Source of the DNA: an uncultured bacterium
GTDB lineage: Bacteria > Bipolaricaulota > Bipolaricaulia > UBA7950 > UBA9294
DNA: 64,000 nt
Assembly (NCBI GenBank): GCA_903857865.1
Contig: CAIOGO010000020.1
Coordinates: 231,064 to 295,063, forward strand
Reading direction: 5' to 3'
Shown here: one piece after another, positions 17,345-26,150 of the stretch
Layout of the letters: every line of letters starts with the position of its first letter
Numbering within the stretch: position 1 is the first letter of the stretch
Position numbers and translations under genes: made by a program
The notes under the pieces: generated by a model
Database searches by the model: none
The model's input: only the letters and a program-made list of their open reading frames with translations
Told to the model about the DNA's origin: nothing

Positions 17345-18394
17345 ATGGAGCGACTGGGTCTGGGACTTCTTCTCGCTGTCGCGCTCGGTGTCGCCGCTGC
17401 GGGGACGCCCATCCTTGGCGTGGACGCCATGGCGTACGATTTCGGGTCCGTCTCCGAAGGGACCATCGTTTCCCACACGTTCAGCCTAACGAACCTTGGA
17501 GACTCCCCGCTTCTCATCACGGGAGCGCGCGCAACCTGCGGCTGCACGACAACGGCGCTCCCGCAGACGACGCTCGCTCCGGGCGAGTCGGTCCCCCTCG
17601 AGGCTCGGGTGGACACGAGCAACTTCGGCGGACGGATCTCGAAGCAGATTTACGTAGACTCGAACGACCCCAGCACACCCTCGGCTGTTCTTCACATCGA
17701 GGGCGACGTCGTCCAGCTCCAGCCCTATAACATCTCCCCCAGCGACCTTCACTATCTCTTCTACCTCGCCATTGACGTGCGAAGCGCCGAGGCCTACGCA
17801 ACCGGGCACCTGTTGGGCGCCATCAGTGTCCCAAGCTCCACCCTGCCGCTGTGGGTCGACATCCTTCCGCGGGACATCATCCTCGTGCTCTATGACAACA
17901 CAGGCACGGAGAGCGCAGCCCAGGCACAGTACTTGCGCAGCGCCGGCTTCCCGGAGGCACGCAGCCTCGCCGGCGGCCTCGCGGCCTGGAGTCTCACCCC
18001 GAGCGCGGCGAGCTACATGGTCGGTTCGCCGCCCAGCGCCGCCGCCCCCGCGCAGAGTGCACTCCAGCCCTACGAGATGCCCAACGGCGACCTCCGATCG
18101 ATCTACTTGATCGTCATCGACCTCCGTTCGCCCGCCGAGTACGCCACGGGGCGCGCCTTGGAGGGACACTTCATGGGCGCGCTCAACATCCCGACCGCGG
18201 ACCTCGCTCGGTGGCAGAGTCTACTGCCCAAGGATGCCCAGATCGTGCTCTACGATCAGACGGGGCAGGAGAGCGACCGGCAGGCCCAGATGCTCCAGAG
18301 CGCCGGATTCGCGAAGACTCACAGTCTCGCGGGAGGCATCGATGCCTGGCTGCGCGCGTACAGCATTGAGTTCCTGATCAGGGAACGCGTGTGA
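17345..18394 (+). CDS. Exported DUF1573 protein with two Cys-less rhodanese domains
   Basis: A 349-aa exported protein in three parts. A short signal peptide (MERLGLGLLLAVALGVAAAG) is followed by a DUF1573 domain (residues about 25-125; YDFGSVSEGTIVSHTFSLTN, then the hallmark CGCTT). Then come two rhodanese-like domains, each opening IDVRSAEAYATGH or IDLRSPAEYATGR and closing with SLAGG. The loop where active rhodaneses carry the catalytic Cys reads VLYDNTGTES and VLYDQTGQES, so both copies have lost it. It is probably a binding rather than sulfurtransferase protein. AGGAGG lies 8 bases before the ATG. A thioredoxin-like exported protein follows, suggesting a shared envelope redox or sulfur role (inference). 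Confidence 0.82.
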   Translation: MERLGLGLLLAVALGVAAAGTPILGVDAMAYDFGSVSEGTIVSHTFSLTNLGDSPLLITGARATCGCTTTALPQTTLAPGESVPLEARVDTSNFGGRISKQIYVDSNDPSTPSAVLHIEGDVVQLQPYNISPSDLHYLFYLAIDVRSAEAYATGHLLGAISVPSSTLPLWVDILPRDIILVLYDNTGTESAAQAQYLRSAGFPEARSLAGGLAAWSLTPSAASYMVGSPPSAAAPAQSALQPYEMPNGDLRSIYLIVIDLRSPAEYATGRALEGHFMGALNIPTADLARWQSLLPKDAQIVLYDQTGQESDRQAQMLQSAGFAKTHSLAGGIDAWLRAYSIEFLIRERV

Positions 18395-18465
18395 CTCGCA
18401 GATTTCGCCAAAGATCCGGCCATGAGGCCGTCGGTCGCCCGGTGGGCGCTCCAAGGAGGACGACC

Positions 18466-18951
18466 ATGACCGCGCGTAACTTGCTGCTCCTCGTTCCAGT
18501 TCTCGGCCTGCTGACTGCCGTGCCCTGCATCGCCCAGGAGGCTCCCGCACCCCACCTGCCGATCGTCGTCTTCTTCTACCAAGACGGATGCCCCGATTGC
18601 GTGAGGATCGCGGAGGTCCTCGATGCCCTCGCGGGAGACCTCCCCGAGGGCGCCGTAGCCCGGTATGAGATCGGGGATCCCGAGTCGCGCCGCCTCTTCC
18701 AGAAGCTACAGAGGGCGTATGCGATCGATGTGTCAAGCGTGCCCGTCGTGTTCATCGGCGATCGCGCGATCGCCGGCGCAAGCCGTGTTCAGGAGCTCAT
18801 GCTCTCCGATGCCATCGGCGACTGCATCACAGGCGCGTGCACGTCGCCCCTGGACAAGATCCCTCCCGATGTCTTCCCGTGGCGAGACCTACTCGAGCTC
18901 GCCCTCCTCGGTTCTCTCGCCTTCCTCCTCGCGCTGCTCCAGCGTCCTTAG
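18466..18951 (+). CDS. Exported thioredoxin-fold protein with C-terminal membrane anchor
   Basis: A 161-aa protein with a signal peptide (ARNLLLLVPVLGLLTAVPCIAQ), a thioredoxin/glutaredoxin-like domain with the redox pair CPDC in VVFFYQDGCPDCVRI, and the cis-Pro loop VSSVPVVFIGDRAIAG. A second cysteine pair lies in DCITGACTSP. The last 25 residues (LLELALLGSLAFLLALLQ) form a membrane helix. AAGGAGG precedes the ATG at 18466. It sits 71 bases after the DUF1573-rhodanese gene. The exact reaction is unknown; periplasmic thiol redox is the natural reading. Confidence 0.75.
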   Translation: MTARNLLLLVPVLGLLTAVPCIAQEAPAPHLPIVVFFYQDGCPDCVRIAEVLDALAGDLPEGAVARYEIGDPESRRLFQKLQRAYAIDVSSVPVVFIGDRAIAGASRVQELMLSDAIGDCITGACTSPLDKIPPDVFPWRDLLELALLGSLAFLLALLQRP

Positions 18952-19002
18952 GCGCGACGGCGGGGGCAGGCGGTAGGTATACTGCCCGTGGAGGCGTGTC
19001 AG

Positions 19003-19839
19003 GTGACCGACGAGCGACCGCGCGGAACGCCGCGTCCGCGGCAGAAGCTGAGCAATGAGGATCTTCTCGCCATGCTCCGGGAAGCGAGCTCGTCGGGCGC
19101 TGAGCGTGAAGCTCTCGAAGAGCAGATCGTCGCACGCAACGTCGGCCTTGTGAAATCCATCGCCGTGAGATTCATAACGTCCGGCGAGCCGCTCGACGAC
19201 CTTATCCAGGCAGGGTACATAGGTCTCCTCAACGCTGTCGCCAACTACGATCTTGCGCACAACGCGCGCTTCTCGACGTATGCCACCCACCTGATCCAGG
19301 GTGAGATCCGCCACTACATCCGAGACCGGCATTCCACGATTCGTATTCCGCAATGGGTTCAAACGATGAACCGCCGCATCAAGCAGGCCGAAGAGGCCTT
19401 CTTTCAGGAGCACGGGCAGCCGCCCACGCTCCGAGAGCTGGGCGCCGCGCTCGATCTGACGGAGGTCCAACTCGCGGCCCTCCTTCGCGGACGGGACGCC
19501 ATGACGTACGTCTCGATCGACCAAGACCGCCGGTCGAGCGATCCGAATCCGGCGCCTCCAACGCTCGAAGAGACTCTTCCAGAGTCCACTGCGTTCTCGC
19601 TCGACACGCGAATGCACATCGTGGCGGCGATCGAGCAGCTGGCACGCATGCAACGGCACATCGTTGAGGGTCTGTTCTACCAGGGCAAGAGCCAGTCCGA
19701 GGTCGGGCACGAGCTTGGCATCTCGCAACGCCAGGTCTCGCGCATGAAGGACCGTGCCCTCGACGAATTGCAGCAGGCTCTGCTGCATCTCAACGCGAAG
19801 AGAGAGGAGCGGGGCCTCAAGAAAGATCCGCACAACTAG
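19003..19839 (+). CDS. SigB/SigF-family RNA polymerase sigma factor
   Basis: A 278-aa group 3 sigma-70 factor with all DNA- and core-binding regions. Region 2 is DDLIQAGYIGLLNAVANYDL...FSTYATHLIQGEIRHYIRD in consecutive blocks. Region 3 begins RIPQWVQTMNRRIKQAE, and region 4 ends with the helix-turn-helix SQSEVGHELGISQRQVSRMK. The best start is GTG at 19003 because GGAGG lies 8 bases upstream; a GTG at 18988 overlaps that site. It is clearly paralogous to the region-4-less factor at 5033-5722, down to the VPQW/IPQW segment. A small helical protein gene follows 44 bases later and could be a regulator (inference). Confidence 0.92.
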   Translation: MTDERPRGTPRPRQKLSNEDLLAMLREASSSGAEREALEEQIVARNVGLVKSIAVRFITSGEPLDDLIQAGYIGLLNAVANYDLAHNARFSTYATHLIQGEIRHYIRDRHSTIRIPQWVQTMNRRIKQAEEAFFQEHGQPPTLRELGAALDLTEVQLAALLRGRDAMTYVSIDQDRRSSDPNPAPPTLEETLPESTAFSLDTRMHIVAAIEQLARMQRHIVEGLFYQGKSQSEVGHELGISQRQVSRMKDRALDELQQALLHLNAKREERGLKKDPHN

Positions 19840-19883
19840 GTTGGGCATCCGCGTGGCATAATCCAGCTGTGGGTGGAGTCAGC

Positions 19884-20165
19884 GTGAAGCACACGGAAGA
19901 AACTGGGGACCTTCTGTCGCTCATCGGGCAGTTGATCGACGAGCTCAGGCTCTCCATCGGCCTGTTTGAGGCTTCCCAGCGGGAGGGCGGCCTCGAGCAC
20001 CTTGCGGTCGTCGTCGAGGCAATCGACGCTTACCTCGGTCGCCTTGAATCGGATCCACTCCTGCGCCTTGCCCCGATCGCCCCAGCGGAGATTCGCGACG
20101 GCCTGGATCATATCCGCCGTGACCTCGACGAGGTCATTCAGGGCCTCTCCACAACGCCGTCCTAG
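19884..20165 (+). CDS. Small helical protein downstream of the sigma factor, unknown
   Basis: A 93-aa acidic, wholly helical protein (ETGDLLSLIGQLIDELRLSI, GLEHLAVVVEAIDAYLGRLE). The GTG at 19884 follows GGAG at 6 bases; an in-frame GTG at 19869 would add five residues. No cysteine motif, membrane helix or known family is visible. It lies just behind the sigma gene on the same strand, so co-transcription is likely. The 260 bases after it (20166-20426) hold no gene I can support. Confidence 0.55.
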   Translation: MKHTEETGDLLSLIGQLIDELRLSIGLFEASQREGGLEHLAVVVEAIDAYLGRLESDPLLRLAPIAPAEIRDGLDHIRRDLDEVIQGLSTTPS

Positions 20166-20426
20166 CGCGCAAACGCGCGTCGAACGTCGTTGAGATGAAG
20201 CCCCGAATCTTTGTCAAACGGGTCGCTCGACAGACGCTGGTGGCAGGTCGCCTCGGATGACGCCGTGACTCCACGATGAGAACGCAGTAGCCCCTCGCTA
20301 CGACCGCATGCACGTCACCGCATGTCGAAGAGACACGAGAACCACGCGCCGCGAAGCCCCCGGCTGCCGCGATGAGGTCCCGCACTCCCCTGGTCGCCAA
20401 TGTCCGTGCTGTAAGCTCTCGTCCAG

Positions 20427-21830
20427 CTACCCCCCGATCGGGACGATCGTCGTCTGTCCGTCCAACACGACGACATTCTCGACCACGGTCACAGGCTGCG
20501 TGTTGACGACGACGCGGTAGACACCTGTCGGGAGCTGTGGGCTTGTCGCCTCGCCCAGCCGGCCGCTGTAGACCAGGGCACCGCTCGAGTCGTACACGGA
20601 GTAGCTGAACGGAGCCGACAGGCTTAGCGCGCGGCGAAGCTCCTCACGGCTTGACGCCTCCAGGAACACGCCGCCGGTCGCTTCCGCAATCTGCATGAGC
20701 TGATCGCGCGCCTTGCTGTCCTGTCCTATGTCGAAGCCGACGACGTTGATGCGAAGGTCATAGCCCGCGGCGAGCAGGTCTTCCGCTGCCTTGACAGGAT
20801 CTCCGTCGCAGGTCTCCATCCCGTCGGTAATCAGGAGGATCAGCTTCGTGCCTGTGGTGCTCGGGAAATCCCCCTTCACCTGCTCCAACGTGTAGGCAAT
20901 CGGCGTCGCGCCGTACGTCGTTACAGCGGTCACCTGGGCGCGGTACGAGCCATCTTTCACCAGCGGCTGAATCGGAATGATCAAATCAGACGATTCGCAA
21001 CCCGCGAGTCCGCGGAGTCCGACGGGCGATCCGGCAGGGAAGTCGTTGATGAGGTCAAGGATAACCTCCTTCGCGATGGTGATCTTCACCTCGCCCTGGA
21101 CCGTCTCCGCCATGCTGGAGGAGTGGTCGAGGATGATGAGCAGTTCGTCGGCCCCTCCGCCCGCAAGCGCCAGTTGGCCCACAGGCTGGACTTCCAGGTT
21201 CCCCGACGCCTCGCCGACGGCGATGGTCTCCTCGGGACCCATGGCCCCTACGGCGTCAATGCTCGCGCCAGGACAGCTCGAGTGATCCTCGTCCGAAGGG
21301 ATGTCACTCAGGCGGACGAAGCGAAACTCCGTGCCCGGCGTGACAAACGGGCCGATGTCGATCGCTCCGGGGTAACCGACGGTCACCCCAACGGAGATGT
21401 ACTGGGACCCGTCCGCGCTGATCTCAACTCGGCACGGCTTGTCGTTCGTGATGTAGACGAAGAGGTCGTTGCCCGGGCCGTCGAGCAGCACGTTGTCCAC
21501 GAACTCCAGGACAAGATGCCCTCGCGTGTCCAACTCACTGAGGCGAAAGCCGAGAGACACGGCGTTGGCATCGCATCCCCCGCAACCCTGGCAGCCATCC
21601 CTCTTTGCGTCGGGAGGACCGAGCGCTTCCTCCGGATCGTCAAATGCGTCGCGCACGCAGCTGGCGGACACATACTCCGCCACTCGATCCGCGAACGCAC
21701 GATCGCCAATCGGGAAACTCACCCCGCCGTATGTCACGGATTGCGCACTGAGCGCTCCAGCGAGCGCTGCGACCAACACAGCAAGCAGCAAGCCTCCAGC
21801 AGCCCAGCCGGCGTATGCCCTGGCTTTCAT
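20427..21830 (-). CDS. Exported von Willebrand factor A domain protein
   Basis: A 467-aa exported protein. Signal peptide: KARAYAGWAAGGLLLAVLVA..ALSAQ. Residues about 45-230 form a beta-rich domain with a cysteine cluster (RDGCQGCGGCDANAV). The VWA domain follows: MIDAS motif LDHSSSM (D-x-S-x-S), the Thr of YGATPIAYTL and the Asp of LITDGMETCDGDP. The tail (YSVYDSSGALVYSGRLGE, LPTGVYRVVVNT) is a beta-sandwich. The MIDAS set is complete, so metal-dependent binding of a protein partner outside the cytoplasm is likely. The VWA part resembles that of the large RTX protein at 29027. It has a single-gene arrangement, facing the tRNA. Confidence 0.85.
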   Translation of the reverse strand: MKARAYAGWAAGGLLLAVLVAALAGALSAQSVTYGGVSFPIGDRAFADRVAEYVSASCVRDAFDDPEEALGPPDAKRDGCQGCGGCDANAVSLGFRLSELDTRGHLVLEFVDNVLLDGPGNDLFVYITNDKPCRVEISADGSQYISVGVTVGYPGAIDIGPFVTPGTEFRFVRLSDIPSDEDHSSCPGASIDAVGAMGPEETIAVGEASGNLEVQPVGQLALAGGGADELLIILDHSSSMAETVQGEVKITIAKEVILDLINDFPAGSPVGLRGLAGCESSDLIIPIQPLVKDGSYRAQVTAVTTYGATPIAYTLEQVKGDFPSTTGTKLILLITDGMETCDGDPVKAAEDLLAAGYDLRINVVGFDIGQDSKARDQLMQIAEATGGVFLEASSREELRRALSLSAPFSYSVYDSSGALVYSGRLGEATSPQLPTGVYRVVVNTQPVTVVENVVVLDGQTTIVPIGG

Positions 21831-21946
21831 CCCGTCACCTCCGCCAAGTCTTGCCCCTCACACCTCGTGCATCATAGAGTACTTCGCTAGGGAAGGCAAA
21901 TACAGGCCTTCCGTCGCCGGATACGACCAGATTCGGCGCACTCTCT

Positions 21947-21975
21947 TTGCATTCCCCGGCCCCGCACGCTACTAT
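21947..21975 (+). promoter_or_regulatory. Predicted promoter for tRNA-Leu and the fatty-acid operon
   Basis: TTGCAT (21947-21952) and TACTAT (21970-21975) with a 17-base spacer, 12 bases before the tRNA 5' end. No other promoter is obvious before plsX, so it may serve both. Confidence 0.5.
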
Positions 21976-21986
21976 CCGGACCCATA

Positions 21987-22074
21987 GCCGAGGTGGCGGA
22001 ATTGGCAGACGCGCATGGTTGAGGGCCATGTGGGCATTATGCTCGTGGGGGTTCAAGTCCCCCCTTCGGCACCA
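21987..22074 (+). tRNA. tRNA-Leu (anticodon GAG)
   Basis: An 88-base class II tRNA. The acceptor stem GCCGAGG pairs with CTTCGGC (one G-U), the discriminator is A, and CCA is encoded. The anticodon stem is CATGG/CCATG around loop TTGAGGG, giving anticodon GAG, which reads CUC and CUU. A variable arm (TGGGCATTATGCTC) and the T arm with GTTCAAGTC are clear. plsX begins 27 bases after the 3' end. Confidence 0.96.
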
Positions 22075-22101
22075 ACTCTCACAACATCCGGAAGGCGGGG
22101 C

Positions 22102-23115
22102 ATGCGGATCCTACTCGATGTGATGGGCGGGGATCTTCCTCCTGGCGAACTCGTCGCAGGAGGCGTCGCAGCCGGGTGTCGCTATTCCATCGACATCCTC
22201 TTCGTCGGCGATCCAGAGATGATTCGGACTGCGTTGGGAGGTCTCGGCGAGACGGCCGGCGGGCGCTTCGAGGTCGTGCCGAGTTCCGAGGTCATCCGCA
22301 TGGATGACTCCCCCGTGCGCGCCGTCCGGGAGAAGAAGGACTCCTCTCTTCTCGTCGGCCTCGCGGCCCTGAAGTCAGGCATCGCCGACGCGTTTGTCTC
22401 TCCCGGAAACACGGGAGCGGTGGTCGCCGGATCCCTCTTCACTCTCGGGCGCGTCCCCGGCATCCCCAGGCCGGGTCTCCTTGCCGTCCTCCCCAGCTTG
22501 AGGAACCAAGACTTCCTCGTCATCGATGTAGGAGCGAACGCCGATTGCGCTCCCGAGCACCTGGAGGCCTTCGCGCTGATGGGGGCAAGCTATGCGCGCT
22601 CCGTCCTCGAAATCGCGCACCCGACGGTTGGCCTTCTCAACATCGGTGAGGAGGACACGAAGGGGAACCGCGTCGCCAACGAGACGTTCGCCATCCTTCG
22701 CGACGGACCCCTCCCCTTCACGGGCAATGTTGAACCTCATCTCCTCTTGACGGAGCGCCCCGTCGACGTGGTCGTCTGCGACGGCTTCGTCGGGAACATC
22801 TTTCTGAAGTCGATCGAAGGCGGCATCTCGGCGTTCTCCACGCTGCTGAAACGCTCTGTCCTCCGAAACGCACTCACGAAGGCCGGCGCGTTCCTCCTCC
22901 GCCGCAGCTTCGCCGACATGCGCCAGGTCTTTTCCTACAAGCGCAGAGGCGGTGCTCCGCTCCTCGGCGTCAACGGCGTCGTCGTCATCGCCCACGGGCG
23001 GTCCGACGCGGAGGCCATCGGGGGAGCCATCGACGTCGCACGCAGACAGGCCGAGGCGAACCTCACGAAGCGTCTCTCGAAAGGCCTCGAGGGGTGGGCG
23101 CTCGATGGGGGCTAG
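22102..23115 (+). CDS. plsX: Phosphate acyltransferase PlsX
   Basis: A 337-aa acyl-ACP:phosphate acyltransferase, which makes acyl phosphate for glycerolipid synthesis. It begins ILLDVMGGDLPPGELVAG and shows family blocks AFVSPGNTGAVVAGSLFTLGR, FLVIDVGANADCAPEHLEAFA, GLLNIGEEDTKGN and VVCDGFVGNIFLKSIEG. GGAAGG precedes the ATG at 22102. It heads a plsX-fabH-fabD-fabG-acpP operon, the common bacterial order, and its 3' end overlaps fabH by 11 bases. Confidence 0.96.
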   Translation: MRILLDVMGGDLPPGELVAGGVAAGCRYSIDILFVGDPEMIRTALGGLGETAGGRFEVVPSSEVIRMDDSPVRAVREKKDSSLLVGLAALKSGIADAFVSPGNTGAVVAGSLFTLGRVPGIPRPGLLAVLPSLRNQDFLVIDVGANADCAPEHLEAFALMGASYARSVLEIAHPTVGLLNIGEEDTKGNRVANETFAILRDGPLPFTGNVEPHLLLTERPVDVVVCDGFVGNIFLKSIEGGISAFSTLLKRSVLRNALTKAGAFLLRRSFADMRQVFSYKRRGGAPLLGVNGVVVIAHGRSDAEAIGGAIDVARRQAEANLTKRLSKGLEGWALDGG

Positions 23116-24082
23116 AATTACGGGCACCGGCTCATGCTTGCCGCAAAGGCGGGTCTCGAACGCCGACCTCGCGACTGTGGTGGACACGTCGGATGCGTGG
23201 ATCGTCAAGAGGACGGGCATCCGGACGCGCTTCCTTCTCAGCGAGGGCGAGACACCCTCGGACTTGGGTGTCGTCGCCTGCCAGCGTGCCCTGGAGACCG
23301 CCGGGCGACGCCCGGCCGACGTCGACCTCCTCCTTGTGGCGACGACATTCCCCGACATGATCTGCCCCGGCACGTCGCCGTTCGTCGCTCAGGGTCTAGG
23401 CATGCGCGGCGCCCCCTTCTTCGACATCACGGCCGGGTGCACCGGGTTCGTCTACGCTCTCGCGGTTGCCGAGGCCTACATCCAGGCAGAACTCGGCGAG
23501 CGCGTCCTTGTGCTCGGATTCGAAGCCTTGTCCCGCGTCACAGACTGGTCGGACCGTCGGACGTGCGTCCTCTTCGGGGACGGCGCCGGGGCGACACTCC
23601 TCGAGCGCGGCGGAGACGGCCAGGGCATCCTCGGCATCTCCCTGCGCGGCGATCCCGACAAGGCTCTGCTCCTCCACATGCCGGCCGGCGGGACGAGACG
23701 ACCCGCGTCGCACGACACCGTGGAAGGACGCGAGCACTTCCTGCGGATGGAGGGGTCCGGCGTCTTCCGCAGCGCAGTCCCGTTGATGCGAGAGGCCATG
23801 GACAACGCACTCCTCGCCGCTCATCTCGAGCGCGAGGCCGTGGATTGGATCATTCCGCATCAAGCGAACGTGCGGATCATCGATGCCTTCGCCGACAGGT
23901 TGACGCTGCCGCGCGAGCGAGTCATCGTCAACGTCGATCGCGTCGCCAACACATCCGCAGCATCGATCCCAATCGCGCTTGACGAGGCCGTGCGCGACGG
24001 ACGCATCCGCGCCGGCCACGTCGTGGTCCTCACCGCGTTTGGCGCCGGCGTGACATACGGAGCCGCCGTCATACGGATGTAG
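23105..24082 (+). CDS. fabH: 3-oxoacyl-ACP synthase III
   Basis: A 325-aa condensing enzyme that starts fatty-acid elongation from acetyl-CoA and malonyl-ACP. The catalytic triad is visible: C112 in ITAGCTGF, the His in IPHQAN, and the Asn in RVANTSAAS. The N-terminal VSNADLATVVDTSDAWI and GIRTRF blocks are also family-typical. The ATG at 23105 lies within the end of plsX, so translation is likely coupled. Length is normal. Confidence 0.95.
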   Translation: MGARITGTGSCLPQRRVSNADLATVVDTSDAWIVKRTGIRTRFLLSEGETPSDLGVVACQRALETAGRRPADVDLLLVATTFPDMICPGTSPFVAQGLGMRGAPFFDITAGCTGFVYALAVAEAYIQAELGERVLVLGFEALSRVTDWSDRRTCVLFGDGAGATLLERGGDGQGILGISLRGDPDKALLLHMPAGGTRRPASHDTVEGREHFLRMEGSGVFRSAVPLMREAMDNALLAAHLEREAVDWIIPHQANVRIIDAFADRLTLPRERVIVNVDRVANTSAASIPIALDEAVRDGRIRAGHVVVLTAFGAGVTYGAAVIRM

Positions 24083-24093
24083 AAGGAGGCACC

Positions 24094-24975
24094 GTGCCCG
24101 ACAAGTTCGCGTTCCTGTTCCACGGACAGGGTCAGCTGCCGTCCGACGTGCCCACCCTATCGCCCGAGCTGGCTCGGCTCTACGAAACCGTTGAAGCTCA
24201 AGGAATGGACATCCGTGACTGGATCAGCCGGGGAAACCTTGCCCGTCTCACCGCCACGGAGGTCGCCCAACCGGCCGTATTCCTCGACTCCCTGGCAAGG
24301 TGCGACGCCCTCCGGCGGCACGGCGTCGAAGCCCACGCCGTCTCTGGGCACAGCCTCGGCGAGTACGCCGCCTTGGTCGCGGCCGGCGTCCTCTCGGCCG
24401 CTTCCGCGCTGGCCCTCGTGACCCGCCGCGGCCGCCTCATGGCCGGAGTCCCCGGAGGCATGGCCGCCCTGCTCAAGCTCGATCTTGGGACCGTGACCCG
24501 CATCTGCGCGGCGGGGGCCGGCTGTCTCGTCATTGCGAACTACAACGGCCCCGCCCAATTCGTAGTCTCCGGCCGGCTCGACGCCCTCGCGGACGCGGAG
24601 CGACTCGCCGTGGAGTGCGGCGGGCGAGCCGTCCGACTCGCCGTCTCCGGCCCTTTTCACTCCCCTTTCATGCGACCGGCGGAGGACGGTCTCGCTCCGT
24701 TCATCGCCAAGACCCTGTTTGCGGCCCCGAGCATCCCGTTCGTTTCCTCCGCGAGCGGCAGGGTGGAAGTCAACGCCGAGGCCGTCCGGAACCTCCTCGC
24801 GACGCAGATCACGTCCGCCGTGCGTTGGACTGATGCCCTGCGCGCGCTCGGCGACCTCGGCGTCACGGACGCGATCGAGGTCGGCGCGGGGAACGTCCTC
24901 ACGCAATTGGGGAAGCAGGCCGGGAGCGGGATCCGGTTCCACTCGTTCGAGGAGGTGCTCCATGCCGGAGTTTGA
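24094..24975 (+). CDS. fabD: Malonyl-CoA-ACP transacylase
   Basis: A 293-aa acyltransferase that loads malonate onto ACP. It opens with FAFLFHGQGQLP (usual pattern FPGQG, here HGQG), has the nucleophile Ser in GHSLGEYAAL, the arginine region VTRRGRLM, the catalytic His in VSGPFHSPFM, and ends EVGAGNVLTQL. The GTG start has AGGAGG before it, 11 bases after fabH. The His replacing Pro in the first motif is a small oddity and not at a catalytic position. Confidence 0.94.
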   Translation: MPDKFAFLFHGQGQLPSDVPTLSPELARLYETVEAQGMDIRDWISRGNLARLTATEVAQPAVFLDSLARCDALRRHGVEAHAVSGHSLGEYAALVAAGVLSAASALALVTRRGRLMAGVPGGMAALLKLDLGTVTRICAAGAGCLVIANYNGPAQFVVSGRLDALADAERLAVECGGRAVRLAVSGPFHSPFMRPAEDGLAPFIAKTLFAAPSIPFVSSASGRVEVNAEAVRNLLATQITSAVRWTDALRALGDLGVTDAIEVGAGNVLTQLGKQAGSGIRFHSFEEVLHAGV

Positions 24976-25693
24976 GAAGAGAGTGTGCGTGGTTACGGGC
25001 GCGACAAGGGGAATCGGACGGTCCGTCGCCGATGCTCTCTACGCCGAGGGGGCTCAGGTCGTCGGGATGGGGCGCGATGAGACGGCAGGAAAGGCTCTGG
25101 AGACCGACCTGCCCGGTGCCCGCTTCTCCGCGGTAGACGTCACCGATCGTGACCAGGTCAAGCGCTGCATCGATGACGTCGTCTCCCGGTACGGCGGGAT
25201 CGATCACCTTGTTTGTAACGCCGGCATCTCACGGGACGCCCTCGTCTTGCGACTGTCCGACGACGATTGGGACCAGCTCTTGGCGGTGAACCTGACCGGC
25301 GCGTTCCATGTGATCCAGGCGGCGCTCCGCCCGATGCTCCGCCGCGAGCGCAGTTCGGTCGTCGCCGTCTCGTCCGTCATCGCAGAGACGGGAAACGTCG
25401 GACAAGCAGGCTACGCCGCCTCCAAGGCCGGAGTCGGCGCGTTCTGTCGCAGCCTCGCAAAGGAGGTCGCGTCGCGCGGCATGCGCGTGAACGTAGTGGC
25501 TCCCGGATACGTCGAAACCGACATGACGGCGACCCTCTCTCCGGAAGTCCGCGCCGCGTACCTGGCGCGGATCCCCCTCGGGCGCCCGGCGGATCCGCGG
25601 GAAATTGCGAACGTGATTCTCTTCTTGCTTTCCCCGCGGGCATCCTATATAACTGGGCAAATTGTCGGGGTCAACGGCGGGCTGTTTCCGTAA
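24962..25693 (+). CDS. fabG: 3-oxoacyl-ACP reductase
   Basis: A 243-aa short-chain dehydrogenase reducing 3-ketoacyl-ACP with NADPH. It has the Rossmann motif [18 protein letters not shown], the catalytic Ser in [12 protein letters not shown], and Y-x-x-x-K in GYAASKAGV. It also carries the FabG-specific [10 protein letters not shown] and the C-terminal [14 protein letters not shown]. It overlaps the fabD 3' end by 14 bases. Operon position confirms the fatty-acid role among the many SDRs. Confidence 0.95.
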   Translation: MPEFEKRVCVVTGATRGIGRSVADALYAEGAQVVGMGRDETAGKALETDLPGARFSAVDVTDRDQVKRCIDDVVSRYGGIDHLVCNAGISRDALVLRLSDDDWDQLLAVNLTGAFHVIQAALRPMLRRERSSVVAVSSVIAETGNVGQAGYAASKAGVGAFCRSLAKEVASRGMRVNVVAPGYVETDMTATLSPEVRAAYLARIPLGRPADPREIANVILFLLSPRASYITGQIVGVNGGLFP

Positions 25694-25721
25694 AGGCCCA
25701 CGCCGAGGAGGTTTCCAAGCG

Positions 25722-25970
25722 ATGAGTGAGATAGGCGACAAGGTCAGGGCGATCATCTGCGACCAGCTCATGGTCGACCCGGACGAAGTGACGGACGAGT
25801 CCTCGTTTGTTGAAGATCTGGGGGCCGACTCGCTCGACACCGTCGAGCTGATCATGGAGTTCGAGGACGAATTCGGTGTCGAGATCCCCGACGAGGAAGC
25901 GGAGAAGATCTCTTCCGTAGGAGAAGCCGTCGCTTTCCTCGAGAAGCTTCTTGCGAACAAGACGGCTTGA
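25722..25970 (+). CDS. acpP: Acyl carrier protein
   Basis: An 82-aa acidic carrier protein. The phosphopantetheine attachment Ser is in [14 protein letters not shown], followed by [17 protein letters not shown], the canonical ACP sequence. GAGGAGG stands 10 bases before the ATG. It is the last gene of the operon, followed within 20 bases by an intrinsic terminator. fabF, usually next, is absent here. Confidence 0.96.
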   Translation: MSEIGDKVRAIICDQLMVDPDEVTDESSFVEDLGADSLDTVELIMEFEDEFGVEIPDEEAEKISSVGEAVAFLEKLLANKTA

Positions 25971-25990
25971 CAGGCACGCGCAGGGGGAGA

Positions 25991-26022
25991 GGGACAACGG
26001 TGAGCATCGCTTGTCCCTTTTT
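25991..26022 (+). terminator. Rho-independent terminator after acpP
   Basis: GGGACAA (25991-25997) and TTGTCCC (26011-26017) form a 7-bp stem with a 13-base loop, followed directly by TTTTT. It closes the plsX-acpP operon. Confidence 0.85.
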
Positions 26023-26150
26023 CATTGGTTCGCCAACTGCAACGACGGGAAGGGGACACCTTGCGAGGGGAACCCAACAAGAGAGAGCGGAGCAGGCCGA
26101 CGGCGCGCACTGCCGGCAGTCTCCTCCGGAGTGGTGTGGGGGCGTGACAG

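Noticed and set aside
20134-20400. Minus-strand frame in the gap before the VWA gene
   Set aside because: No start signal, no family resemblance, and it overlaps the end of the small helical gene.
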